Origin: Maribacter huludaoensis
GTDB taxonomy: Bacteria > Bacteroidota > Bacteroidia > Flavobacteriales > Flavobacteriaceae
Length of the DNA stretch: 64,000 bases
Direction: 5' to 3'
Assembly (NCBI RefSeq): GCF_029350945.1
Contig: NZ_JARKMS010000001.1
Coordinates: forward strand, 1,020,313-1,084,312
The notes beneath the pieces are model-generated. The model made no database searches, had not been told where the DNA came from, and saw only the letters and a program-made list of their open reading frames with translations. The translations under genes were made by a program, and so were the position numbers. Numbering within the stretch: the first letter of the stretch is position 1; every line of letters begins with the position of its first letter. Positions 54,138 to 63,271 of the stretch are shown piece after piece.

Positions 54138-55904
54138 ATGAGTACTCAGCTAAAGTTTAGATTGTCAAGAATATTGATTGCGGTAACCATTATTTCTACC
54201 TGCTCCATTTTACGATCACAAGATCGCCCTAATGTTATCATTATGATGAGCGACGATCAAGGCTACGGAGATATAGGTGCTCATGGTAACCCGTATTTGA
54301 AGACACCTAATATGGAATCTATTGGTGAGCAAGGAGTAGAGATGACCCATTTTTTTACATATCCAAATTGTTCAGCATCCCGTGCTGCTGTTTTAACCGG
54401 AAGATATCCATATAGAACTGGGGTAACAGCTGTAACTCAGGTAGATCACTTTATGAATACTTCAGAAGAGACTTTGGCAGAAATACTTCAAGATAATGGC
54501 TACAGAACAGGAATTTTTGGAAAATGGCATTTAGGAGATAATGCACCAATGAGACCAACGGATCAAGGGTTCCAAGAAGCGTTGGTACATAAAGGTGGTG
54601 GAATAGGTCAGGCTGCAGGACCTGCCGGAAATACCTATTTCGACCCTATTTTAGAACATAACAATGTGTCTAAAAAGTTTGAAGGATATTGCGATGATAT
54701 TTTTACCAATGCTGCTTTAGATTTTATCGGTAAAAAGGATAAAAAGCCTTTTTTAGCGTATTTAGCGACCAATTTGCCTCATTTTCCGTTACAGGTTCCA
54801 GATAAACGGGCAGAGCCTTATCGCAAAAAGGGATTGCATGAAGACAACGCACTAACGTATGGTATGATCGATAACATTGATTACAATGTTGGTCGCGTGT
54901 TAGAAAAATTAAAGGAACTGGGGATTGAAGAGAATACCATTGTAATTTTTCTTTCTGATAATGGTCCAAGAAACAGAAGAACAAAGAATGATGTTTACCC
55001 GGGTAGGTGGACAGCTAATTTAAGAGGTACTAAAACAAGTGTTTATGAGTGTGGAATTAGAGTGCCGTTTTTTGTAAAATGGCCCGGTCATATACAACCG
55101 GATCAGACCACAAAAACTATGGGTACCGTGATCGATATTTTACCCACCATACTTGACGCTTGTAATATACAGGCACCGGAGAATATTAAGATTGACGGAA
55201 AATCTCTTTTACCTTTGTGGACCGGTAAAAAGACTTCTTTTGAGAATAGCTTGTTTTTCACTCAAATGCATTATGGTCCTACACCTTTTAAATACATGCA
55301 TTTTGCAGTAAGAACCCAAAAATATAAATTGATCAGTCCGCATGATTTTCCACATGGCATTCTATACCAACCCAAAGATGAAGAATTACAAGAAGTACTG
55401 GCAAATTTAGAGCTATATAATGTTGAAGAAGACCCAAGTGAACGCATTAATTTGGCTAAAGACCATCCAGATGTTGTAGAAGATTTATTGGCCAAGTACG
55501 AGAATTGGTTCGATGAGGTTACGGAAGAGCGAGACGCAAAAGGTATTCAAAGAATATATATAGGTACACCGCAACAACCAGAAGTAAACCTGTCTAGATT
55601 TGATTGGGGCGGACCACGGGTAATTTCAGAAAATGAATTGGGGCATTGGCGGGTTACCACAGAGCCTGGATCGTATACCATTAGCTTAGATCTCCCAGAG
55701 GTAAGCGCAGATGGCATGGCACATATAAAATATAACAGTTTACATCTAACAAAGCCTATTGTTAAAGGACAGCGAAATGTTGTATTTACTAATGTTTCTT
55801 TGCCTAAGGGAGAAGGTAATTTTCATGCGTATTTTAAAATTGGAAGATTGGCAACAGGTCCGCTATTTGTTGATGTTAAACGTATGGATATAAAAGAGAA
55901 GTAA
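54138..55904 (+). CDS. S1-family sulfatase with extra C-terminal beta domain
   Basis: Start ATG 54138 (588 residues) is chosen because the longer frame overlaps the dehydratase stop and lacks a signal; this one has a signal peptide (LSRILIAVTIISTCSILRSQ). The catalytic domain has MSDDQGYGD (Asp39/Asp40), GKWHLGD and the formylglycine motif CSASR with Cys78. Here the usual CxPxR proline is Ala, a variant that some maturases accept. After the catalytic region there is about 110 residues (475-588, from GTPQQPEVNLSRFDW) rich in beta-strands, not part of the standard sulfatase fold and possibly a carbohydrate-binding module. The gene starts 13 bp after dgoD. The substrate position is unknown. Confidence 0.9.
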   Translation: MSTQLKFRLSRILIAVTIISTCSILRSQDRPNVIIMMSDDQGYGDIGAHGNPYLKTPNMESIGEQGVEMTHFFTYPNCSASRAAVLTGRYPYRTGVTAVTQVDHFMNTSEETLAEILQDNGYRTGIFGKWHLGDNAPMRPTDQGFQEALVHKGGGIGQAAGPAGNTYFDPILEHNNVSKKFEGYCDDIFTNAALDFIGKKDKKPFLAYLATNLPHFPLQVPDKRAEPYRKKGLHEDNALTYGMIDNIDYNVGRVLEKLKELGIEENTIVIFLSDNGPRNRRTKNDVYPGRWTANLRGTKTSVYECGIRVPFFVKWPGHIQPDQTTKTMGTVIDILPTILDACNIQAPENIKIDGKSLLPLWTGKKTSFENSLFFTQMHYGPTPFKYMHFAVRTQKYKLISPHDFPHGILYQPKDEELQEVLANLELYNVEEDPSERINLAKDHPDVVEDLLAKYENWFDEVTEERDAKGIQRIYIGTPQQPEVNLSRFDWGGPRVISENELGHWRVTTEPGSYTISLDLPEVSADGMAHIKYNSLHLTKPIVKGQRNVVFTNVSLPKGEGNFHAYFKIGRLATGPLFVDVKRMDIKEK

Positions 55905-56072
55905 AGCCATATTCTCACCTGTAAGAAATCTAGTGCTCTTGTAGTAAATGGTAATTAGAGATTGCCTAAGTTTTAGATAAAGGGTAAAATAGTGTAGGTC
56001 ATAGTTAATAATCACATCTCACATTTCCTTGTTTATGCGTTTCTTGTAATCCTTATTTCAACTCTAAGTAAA

Positions 56073-58148
56073 ATGAAAAAAATCACTTTGTTCAGCTTTT
56101 GTCTTTTAGCCGTTTTCTTTTCCTGTAAAGAAAATCAAGAAGTTGCATCAACAGATGTAAATCAAAAAAAAGAAATATTATCACTAGATACCAATAAGGG
56201 TATCATTAACAATACAAATAGCCCGAATGTTAAACTTAAAAGTATAGATATTGGGGATTGTCGTTGGACCGAAGGCTTTTGGGCAGATAAATGGAAGATT
56301 GCCGAGGAGGTAATGATTCCGCATATGGGAGAAATTCTAAAAGGCGATGTTGGTCATGGTTATAATAATTTTAAAATTGCGGCAGGTCTTAAAGAAGGCG
56401 AGCATAAAGGTTTTTGGTGGCATGATGGTGACTTTTACAAATGGATGGAAGCCAATTTGTATCTATACGGTGTAAACAAGGACGAAGCTATTGTAAATGA
56501 ACTTGATGAAATTATAGAGGTCATCGGCAAGGCACAACAAGAGGATGGGTACCTATCTACTCCTGCTATCATTCGTGAAGATATAGACCCGTTTACCAAC
56601 AGAAGGTATCATGAACTTTACAATAGTGGGCATTTATTGACCGCTGCATGTATCCATAATCGTGTAACAGGTAAAACTAACTTTTTGGATATCGCCATAA
56701 AACATGCAGATTATTTATACGAATTATTCGTGCCAATAAAAGACTCATTGAAAAGATTCGGTTTTAATCAAACCCAAATAATGGGCTTGGTAGAACTTTA
56801 TCGTACCACAAAAGATGAGCGCTATCTAAAACTTGCAGAACAGTTCATAAATCTTAGAGGTACTTTTGATATTGTTGAAGACTCAACCACAGAGGGTTAT
56901 CCTATTGGTGACATGGTGCAAGAAAGAGTTCCGTTGAGGGAAGAAACAGAAGCGGTAGGGCACGCAGTTCTGGCATTGTATTATTATGCCGGTGCAGCAG
57001 ATGTATATGCAGAAACAGGCGAGAAAGAATTAATAGACGCCTTAAATAGACTTTGGGATAACGTAACCAATAAAAAAATGTACATAACAGGTGCAGTTGG
57101 GCAAACGCATTACGGTAGGTCATCTCGATTGGATAAAATTGAAGAAGGGTTCATTGATGAATACATGATGCCCAATATGACGGCCTATAATGAAACTTGT
57201 GCCAACATTTGTAACTCAATGTTCAATTATAGAATGTTGACCTTAAGTGGAGATTCCAAGCACGGAGATGTTATGGAATTAGTGTTGCATAACAGTGGGC
57301 TTTCGGGTATTAGCCTAGAAGGAAAAGATTACTATTATTCTAATCCATTGCGTAAGGTTGATGGTGCCTTGGACTATGATAAAATGAACGTGGAATTTCC
57401 GGAGCGTCAACCTTACCTAAAATGTTTTTGTTGCCCACCAAACTTGGTGCGTACTATAGCAAAGTCACCAGGGTGGGCCTACAGTAAATCTGAAAATGGT
57501 ATTGCTGTAAACCTTTATGGCGGTAATAAATTAGAAACTACCTTATTAGATGGTTCAGCAATAAAATTAAATCAAAAAAGCAACTATCCTTGGGAAGGGG
57601 AGGTAAAGATTACCATAGAAGAAAGTAAGCCAGAAGCTTTTGAAATGTTGTTGAGAATTCCTGCTTGGGCAGAAGGTAGCACGCTTAATGTAAATGGTAA
57701 AGCCGTTGAGAACGTGGAAGCAGGAAGCTTCGCTAAAATTGAGCGTGAGTGGAAAGCTGGTGATGTAATTACCTTAGATATGCCAATGGAGGTAAAGTTT
57801 ATTGAAGGTCATCCTAGAATCGAAGAAGTTCGTAATCAAGTTGCCGTAAAAAGAGGACCTGTAGTCTACTGTGTAGAATCTGCCGATTTACCGGAAGATA
57901 CCAGCATATTTGATGTTTACATTAAAGGTAGTAATAGTTTAAAACCAACCTACAGACCAGATTACCTTGGTGGTATGACGACATTAGATGGGGATTTAAT
58001 GATAAGGAAAGATAAAGCTCTGGGCATGTATCAAGAAGTGGGTATGCCAAAATTTGATACGTTTAAAACTAATCTAATACCATACTACGCATGGAGTAAT
58101 AGGGGTGTTGGTGAAATGACAGTTTTCATGCCAATGATTTGGAATTAA
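56073..58148 (+). CDS. GH127-family glycosidase, probable 3,6-anhydro-D-galactosidase, lipoprotein
   Basis: This 691-residue protein has a lipoprotein signal (lipobox FFSC, Cys18) and a DUF1680/GH127 (alpha/alpha)6 barrel. The zinc-cysteine catalytic site of GH127 is intact: Glu374 and Cys376 in YNETCAN, and Cys453-Cys454 in CFCCPPN. The acid/base is likely Glu358 in EEGFIDEYMMPN, aligned with GESFGDDYELPN of other members, but with about nine extra residues (RSSRLDKI region, 349-356) before it. Classical GH127 enzymes are beta-L-arabinofuranosidases; in Zobellia carrageenan catabolism GH127 members release 3,6-anhydro-D-galactose. The sulfatases and complete anhydrogalactose operon favour that activity here. 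It is preceded by 168 bp of spacer and overlaps the next gene's open frame by a few bases. Confidence 0.88.
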   Translation: MKKITLFSFCLLAVFFSCKENQEVASTDVNQKKEILSLDTNKGIINNTNSPNVKLKSIDIGDCRWTEGFWADKWKIAEEVMIPHMGEILKGDVGHGYNNFKIAAGLKEGEHKGFWWHDGDFYKWMEANLYLYGVNKDEAIVNELDEIIEVIGKAQQEDGYLSTPAIIREDIDPFTNRRYHELYNSGHLLTAACIHNRVTGKTNFLDIAIKHADYLYELFVPIKDSLKRFGFNQTQIMGLVELYRTTKDERYLKLAEQFINLRGTFDIVEDSTTEGYPIGDMVQERVPLREETEAVGHAVLALYYYAGAADVYAETGEKELIDALNRLWDNVTNKKMYITGAVGQTHYGRSSRLDKIEEGFIDEYMMPNMTAYNETCANICNSMFNYRMLTLSGDSKHGDVMELVLHNSGLSGISLEGKDYYYSNPLRKVDGALDYDKMNVEFPERQPYLKCFCCPPNLVRTIAKSPGWAYSKSENGIAVNLYGGNKLETTLLDGSAIKLNQKSNYPWEGEVKITIEESKPEAFEMLLRIPAWAEGSTLNVNGKAVENVEAGSFAKIEREWKAGDVITLDMPMEVKFIEGHPRIEEVRNQVAVKRGPVVYCVESADLPEDTSIFDVYIKGSNSLKPTYRPDYLGGMTTLDGDLMIRKDKALGMYQEVGMPKFDTFKTNLIPYYAWSNRGVGEMTVFMPMIWN

Positions 58149-58168
58149 CTGAAGTTTCCGATATTAAG

Positions 58169-60055
58169 ATGATGAGCGATATAATGCAGTGCCGAACCAA
58201 GATACAAGGCGTTTTTAGTGTTATTTTTTTAGGTTTTTTATTAAATGCTTGGTCGCAAGATAAGCATGGATCGGTCGTTTTTTTTAAAGAGAATTTTGAG
58301 GGTTTCCCTAGAAAGGAAGTAAACCTTAGAAAATGGGATGCCCCAATTGTTGCCGATTTGGATAATGATGGATATCCTGATCTAGTTCTCAATGATCATG
58401 GTTTGGGCATTAGTGTTTGCTGGAATAACCAAGGCAGTTTTTCAAAACCCTATGATGTGATCATGGGTGACTTACATGGTGTAGCTGTCGGTGATTTTGA
58501 TTTTGACGGAATAAATGAAATGGTACTGTCCAGAGGTGGTGGGTCCGGTAGTAATGCCCGTAATTCAAAAATGTATAAAGTTACCGCACAGCGGGAGTTT
58601 TTGCCCTTGCCAGATTTTAAAGTACCATTTGAAATGATGAGAGGTAGAACCTTAAAATTTTATGATGGTGACCAAGATGGTGATTTAGATCTCATAAATT
58701 TCGCTTTTCCGTCCAAAGAAAAAAAAGGACAAACAGAGAATTATATTTATGAAAATGATGCTAAGGGACAACTTCATTTAAAAGCAACATTGCCCATGAT
58801 AAAAGCGGATGGTCAAAAAACAACGTTGACCGATGTAAATACCGATGGTATTATGGATATACTGCTGTTTGGTAATGATAAGGTCAGGCTTTACCTAGGT
58901 AATGGAGATTTAACCTATGAAGAGAAGTCGGCACTTTTACCTTATGAAATTAATGACGTAACGGCCATAAGTGAAATTGATTTTGACAATGATGGTGATT
59001 TTGATTTGATAATGACCAGGGGAAAAGAATTTGAAATTGGTGAAACATTTTTTAATGAAGAAACGCTAACATGGGGTTTTTTTACCAAAAGAGGTGATTT
59101 TCAGTTTAATGATTTAGTAGTAGGCGATGTGTTACATATGAATAATTTTCAATCGCAATGGCCATTTAATGACGCATATTATATAGGTGAATCTGCATAT
59201 CAGTACCAATTTATTGGAGAAACACATTCAGGTAAGGACATACGCTTGGTTAATAGTGATGCATTGGGTTTTCCAGATGTTTTAAATGAAGAAGGTGGTA
59301 TACATGTGGGGTATGTTGGTAATGATAGTTGGCGTATTGCCGGTAGTACTTGGTCTCCCACAACTGGAACGGTAATAGGAGTTAAAGAATACCCGGCATA
59401 TGAACATTCTAAAGGTTTGCCCGATGTTTTGTTAGAGAATATAAAAGGCAAGTATGTTGATGTCACTGAAAAAGCGAATCTTTTGCTTATAGATCATACC
59501 GTTGGAGTTTCGGTTGCAGATTTTGATAATAATGGCTTTCAAGACGTACTGATGGTACGAAGAGGTGAGCTTGTTTATGAAAATAAATCCATAATGTACC
59601 TAAATCAGGGTGATGCTACATTTAAGCAGGTTCACCATCATGGTATAGCTACTTCGGATATTGGTGCAATAGGTATGGCAGTTGAGGTTCTGGACTATGA
59701 CCTAGATGGTGATGTTGATGTGGTAATAGGTAATGAACGCGGTAAATGGCATTTGTTTGAAAATGAGATATTGTCTAATTCCTATAACAAACATATTATC
59801 GTAAAAGTTGGTAATTCGCCATCCGGTAAAGCTACTGCATTGGGTGCGCTGGTAAAAGTTACGGGCTGTAAAAATGATCAGCTACAAAGGGTAGGAGCTA
59901 CAGGGTCGGTTTATTCTTCAAGTTTTAATGCAAATATGCACTTTGGATTAGGTCTTTGTAAAGCCCCGGTAAAAGTGAATGTTACGTGGAGCAACGGCGA
60001 GAGCATAAATAGAACTATTAAAAAGGGTGGGAAGGTTTTTATAGGTAAGAAATAA
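58169..60055 (+). CDS. FG-GAP/VCBS-repeat secreted protein
   Basis: The open frame overlaps GH127, so the start is placed at ATG 58169 (58184 is an alternative); both lead into a signal peptide ending FLLNAWSQ. The mature part, about 600 residues, is a series of propeller-type repeats with DxDxDG calcium loops (VADLDNDGYPDLVL, VGDFDFDGINEMVL, EIDFDNDGDFDLIM, DYDLDGDVDVVIG). It ends in an ASPIC/UnbV-like segment (VKVNVTWSNGESINRT). It lacks a lipobox and is shorter than the 28906 paralogue. No enzyme activity is known for this type. Co-transcription with GH127 and sulfatases suggests a carbohydrate-binding or scaffold role. Function is inference. Confidence 0.82.
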   Translation: MMSDIMQCRTKIQGVFSVIFLGFLLNAWSQDKHGSVVFFKENFEGFPRKEVNLRKWDAPIVADLDNDGYPDLVLNDHGLGISVCWNNQGSFSKPYDVIMGDLHGVAVGDFDFDGINEMVLSRGGGSGSNARNSKMYKVTAQREFLPLPDFKVPFEMMRGRTLKFYDGDQDGDLDLINFAFPSKEKKGQTENYIYENDAKGQLHLKATLPMIKADGQKTTLTDVNTDGIMDILLFGNDKVRLYLGNGDLTYEEKSALLPYEINDVTAISEIDFDNDGDFDLIMTRGKEFEIGETFFNEETLTWGFFTKRGDFQFNDLVVGDVLHMNNFQSQWPFNDAYYIGESAYQYQFIGETHSGKDIRLVNSDALGFPDVLNEEGGIHVGYVGNDSWRIAGSTWSPTTGTVIGVKEYPAYEHSKGLPDVLLENIKGKYVDVTEKANLLLIDHTVGVSVADFDNNGFQDVLMVRRGELVYENKSIMYLNQGDATFKQVHHHGIATSDIGAIGMAVEVLDYDLDGDVDVVIGNERGKWHLFENEILSNSYNKHIIVKVGNSPSGKATALGALVKVTGCKNDQLQRVGATGSVYSSSFNANMHFGLGLCKAPVKVNVTWSNGESINRTIKKGGKVFIGKK

Positions 60056-60090
60056 TAGTACTTAATTTTTAAAACTTAAAAGGTGGTCGT

Positions 60091-61743
60091 ATGAAAAGGA
60101 TAAACATCTTAATTCTAATAAATATATTTCTATTTAGCTGCAAGGCCCAAATAGAAAATTTATCCGTAGAGCCCGTTAAAAAACCTAATATTCTATTTAT
60201 CGCTATAGATGATTTAAGACCTGAGATAGGCGCCTACGGTTCAGAAGTTGCAATAACGCCAAATATGGATGCACTTGCGGCAGAAGGTCTTTTGTTTAAT
60301 AACGCTTATTGCCAAGAAGCTATTTGTAGCCCCTCTAGAGCAAGTGTTATGACAGGCGCCCGGCCGGAGACTATAAAGGTTATCGAGAATTTTTCATATT
60401 TCCGGGACCTCAATCCAGATATAGTAACCCTGCCACAGCATTTGCAATCGGTAGGGTATGAAACTGTTTATGCGGGAAAGATATTTCATCCTGGTTACAC
60501 AGATGAAGAACTTTCATGGAGCAGAAGAGCATATTCGGGGCCTAAAGTTGAGGAAATGCCAGAAAGGGTTAGAGGATATGTGCTAGCTGAAAATCAAGAG
60601 ATATTTAGGAAAAACCGAGCTGAAGTCATTGCCAAATATGGTGAAAATGCACCTAGAAATGGTTTAGGTAAAGGTCCGGCTTATGAGTTTGCAGACGCTC
60701 CTGACAATAGCTATGAAGATGGTCACAATACTGAATTGGCCATTGAAACAATGAAGGAAATGGCGCAAAACGATAAACCATTTTTTTTAGGGTTGGGTTT
60801 TTTAAAGCCTCATTTAGAATGGATCGCTCCTAAAAAGTACTGGGACATGTATGAAGATGTGGATTTGCAGTTGACAGATCAACATGAGGGTCCGGTAAAT
60901 GGTGCGACAATGGGGTTACATGCTTCTTTTGAATTACGTGCCAGAGCAGATATACCTAATTATGGTGATATAGAAGAAGAACAGGCTAAAAACTTAAAAC
61001 GCGCATATTTGGCCACAGTGAGTTATGTTGATGCTCAAATAGGCAAGATGCTAAAAGCTTTAGAAGAAGAAGGGTTAAAGGACAATACCATTGTTATGCT
61101 GTGGAGCGATCATGGTTGGCATTTGGGCGACATGGGTATTTGGGGAAAAGCAACTAATTACGAAATAGCTACGCGAGTGCCGCTTATAGTTTCAACACCT
61201 AATATGCCAAATGCCGTAAGAGGTAGTAAAACCAATGCCCTGGTTGAACTAGTGGACATGTACCCTACGCTATGTGAATTAGCGGGAGTGTCAATTCCTG
61301 AGCGTATTGAAGGACAAAGTTTTAAACCTTTGTTGACGAACCCCAACATGGAATGGAAAACAGCGGCATTTACTCAATTTCCAAGTCCGGCATTACGGGA
61401 ATGGGCGGCCAACCCTTTGTCTAAGGGGATGAGGGAAACATCGTTCGGACCATTATTAAAGGAGGTTGAAGAAAGAATAAAGAAGCAACAGGGCAATAAA
61501 TGGAACAGGGACCTTTTTGAAAATAGATTAATGGGATATTCAATGCGAACATCTCAATATCGTTTTACGGTTTGGAAAGATTATACGGACCAAAAATCTA
61601 AGCCGGTATTTTTTGAGTTGTACGATCACAAAAATGACCCTACCGAAACTGTGAATATCGCAAATGAAAATCCCAAGATAGTTGAAGAACTTTTGGTTCA
61701 GTTCAATAAAGGTTGGCAAGGAAATATGGCGAAGCTTAATTAA
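60091..61743 (+). CDS. S1-family sulfatase, iduronate-2-sulfatase-like, lipoprotein
   Basis: This 550-residue protein has a lipoprotein signal ending LFSC (Cys17). It matches the iduronate-2-sulfatase-like group (S1_7): AIDDLRPEIGAYG with Asp40/Asp41, the formylglycine motif CSPSRASVMTGARP with Cys79, then LPQHLQSVGYETVYAGKIFH, in which Lys replaces the GKWH form of other groups, and LWSDHGWHLGDMGIWGK. In marine bacteria S1_7 members act on carrageenan oligosaccharides, which fits this locus; the sequence alone does not give the sulfate position. It lies 35 bp after the VCBS gene and 12 bp before the next sulfatase. Confidence 0.92.
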   Translation: MKRINILILINIFLFSCKAQIENLSVEPVKKPNILFIAIDDLRPEIGAYGSEVAITPNMDALAAEGLLFNNAYCQEAICSPSRASVMTGARPETIKVIENFSYFRDLNPDIVTLPQHLQSVGYETVYAGKIFHPGYTDEELSWSRRAYSGPKVEEMPERVRGYVLAENQEIFRKNRAEVIAKYGENAPRNGLGKGPAYEFADAPDNSYEDGHNTELAIETMKEMAQNDKPFFLGLGFLKPHLEWIAPKKYWDMYEDVDLQLTDQHEGPVNGATMGLHASFELRARADIPNYGDIEEEQAKNLKRAYLATVSYVDAQIGKMLKALEEEGLKDNTIVMLWSDHGWHLGDMGIWGKATNYEIATRVPLIVSTPNMPNAVRGSKTNALVELVDMYPTLCELAGVSIPERIEGQSFKPLLTNPNMEWKTAAFTQFPSPALREWAANPLSKGMRETSFGPLLKEVEERIKKQQGNKWNRDLFENRLMGYSMRTSQYRFTVWKDYTDQKSKPVFFELYDHKNDPTETVNIANENPKIVEELLVQFNKGWQGNMAKLN

Positions 61744-61755
61744 TAGTTAGAAGTG

Positions 61756-63240
61756 ATGAAAAAATATATATTCGGTTGTGCAATCGTTCTTACCCTATCA
61801 ATTATAGGTAGTAGTTGTAAAGAACACCAAAAAGATGACGTCAAAAAAACGGTTCAATCAGTTAAAAGACCAAATATAATACTGATCGTTGCAGATGATT
61901 TAGGGTATGCAGATGTTGGTTTTAACGGTTCTAAAGATATTGATACCCCGCACTTGGACGAGCTGGCATTAAACGGTACTATTGCAACTTCAGGTTATGT
62001 TGCACATCCCTTCTGTGGCCCCAGTAGGGCCGCATTGTTAACAGGAAGATATCCACATACAATTGGTTCTCAGTTTAACTTACCAGCTAATAGTGAGGTA
62101 AATGTTGGTAAAGGAATACCGTTGCAAGAAGTCTTTATGAGTAAAATGCTCAAAGATGCAGGCTATAGAACAGGTGCGGTTGGTAAATGGCATTTGGGCG
62201 CAGTAACAGATTATCATCCAAATAAAAGAGGTTTTGACGATTTTTATGGATTTTTAGGCGGTGGTCATAAGTATTTTTCAGAGGAATATACTGTTATTTA
62301 TAATAAGCAAAAAGCAGAAGGAAGAGAGGTTATTTTCGATTATTTAAAGCCATTGGAGCATAATGGTAAAAATGTAGAAAACCCTACGGAATATCTTACG
62401 GATGAGCTATCTGGAAAAGCTGTAGATTTTGTTAAGGGTACAAATACAGACGAGAATCCTTTCTTCTTGTATTTGGCATATAATGCCCCTCACGTACCTT
62501 TGGAAGCAAAAGCGGAAGACTTAGAATTATTCAGGCATATTGAAGATAATGACAGAAGAACCTATGCCGCTATGGTATATGCAGTTGATAGAGGCGTTGG
62601 CGAATTGGTAAAAGCGCTTAAAGCTAAAAATGAGTATGAAAATACACTTATTGTTTTTCTTAGTGATAATGGAGGTAAAATTTCAAAAGGAGCAAACAAT
62701 TACCCTTTAAGGGAAGGGAAAGGAAGCACTTGCGAAGGCGGTTACCGAGTGCCAATGTTCTTTCATTGGCCGGCAAATATTCCTTCAGGAAAAAAGTTTG
62801 ATTACCCGGTTTCTGCGTTAGATTTTTATCCTACGTTTGCGACATTGTCAGGAGCTTCTATCCCAAAGGGAAAAAAATTAGACGGTAAAGACATTTGGCA
62901 AGATTTGATAGAAGGCAGGAACTCAAGAAAAGATGAACCTATATTTGTTTTAAGGCATAGGGCAGGATATAGTGATGTTGGTGTAAGGCTGAATGAATGG
63001 AAAGCCTTAAGGATAAATGAAAACCCTTGGAAGCTCTTCAATCTAGAAAATGATTTAGGTGAAAGTAATGACCTAAGCAAAGAGCATCCAGAGCAATTGA
63101 AGCAAATGGTTATAGAGGCCCGGAACTGGAGTAAGACCCATACGGAACCACAATGGTTTGACCCTGAAGAATTACAAAAAGATTGGGAGGAACAAGAAAT
63201 GGCAAAGTTTAATGAGACTTTTGAAATGAAGGTGAACTAA
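61756..63240 (+). CDS. S1-family sulfatase, lipoprotein
   Basis: The start is ATG 61756 (494 residues); the codon just before it is GTG. The lipoprotein signal ends IIGSSC (Cys21). The catalytic domain has [14 protein letters not shown] with Asp47/Asp48, the formylglycine motif [14 protein letters not shown] with Cys87, GKWHLGA, and FLSDNGG. It resembles the 50256 sulfatase group more than the iduronate-sulfatase-like neighbour. It is the last gene of the locus on the plus strand. Together the four plus-strand sulfatases could remove sulfates at different positions of kappa/iota-type carrageenan; individual specificity is unknown. Confidence 0.92.
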   Translation: MKKYIFGCAIVLTLSIIGSSCKEHQKDDVKKTVQSVKRPNIILIVADDLGYADVGFNGSKDIDTPHLDELALNGTIATSGYVAHPFCGPSRAALLTGRYPHTIGSQFNLPANSEVNVGKGIPLQEVFMSKMLKDAGYRTGAVGKWHLGAVTDYHPNKRGFDDFYGFLGGGHKYFSEEYTVIYNKQKAEGREVIFDYLKPLEHNGKNVENPTEYLTDELSGKAVDFVKGTNTDENPFFLYLAYNAPHVPLEAKAEDLELFRHIEDNDRRTYAAMVYAVDRGVGELVKALKAKNEYENTLIVFLSDNGGKISKGANNYPLREGKGSTCEGGYRVPMFFHWPANIPSGKKFDYPVSALDFYPTFATLSGASIPKGKKLDGKDIWQDLIEGRNSRKDEPIFVLRHRAGYSDVGVRLNEWKALRINENPWKLFNLENDLGESNDLSKEHPEQLKQMVIEARNWSKTHTEPQWFDPEELQKDWEEQEMAKFNETFEMKVN

Positions 63241-63271
63241 ATAAACTGGATGTATTGTTTTTTTTTAAATC

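Noticed and set aside
40322..58148. Agar (3,6-anhydro-L-galactose) instead of carrageenan as target
   Set aside because: An agar system would be expected to show GH117 and GH86/GH50/GH16 agarases and a KDGal reductase route; here GH127 with DgoK/DgoA-type enzymes favours the D-form. Not fully excluded.
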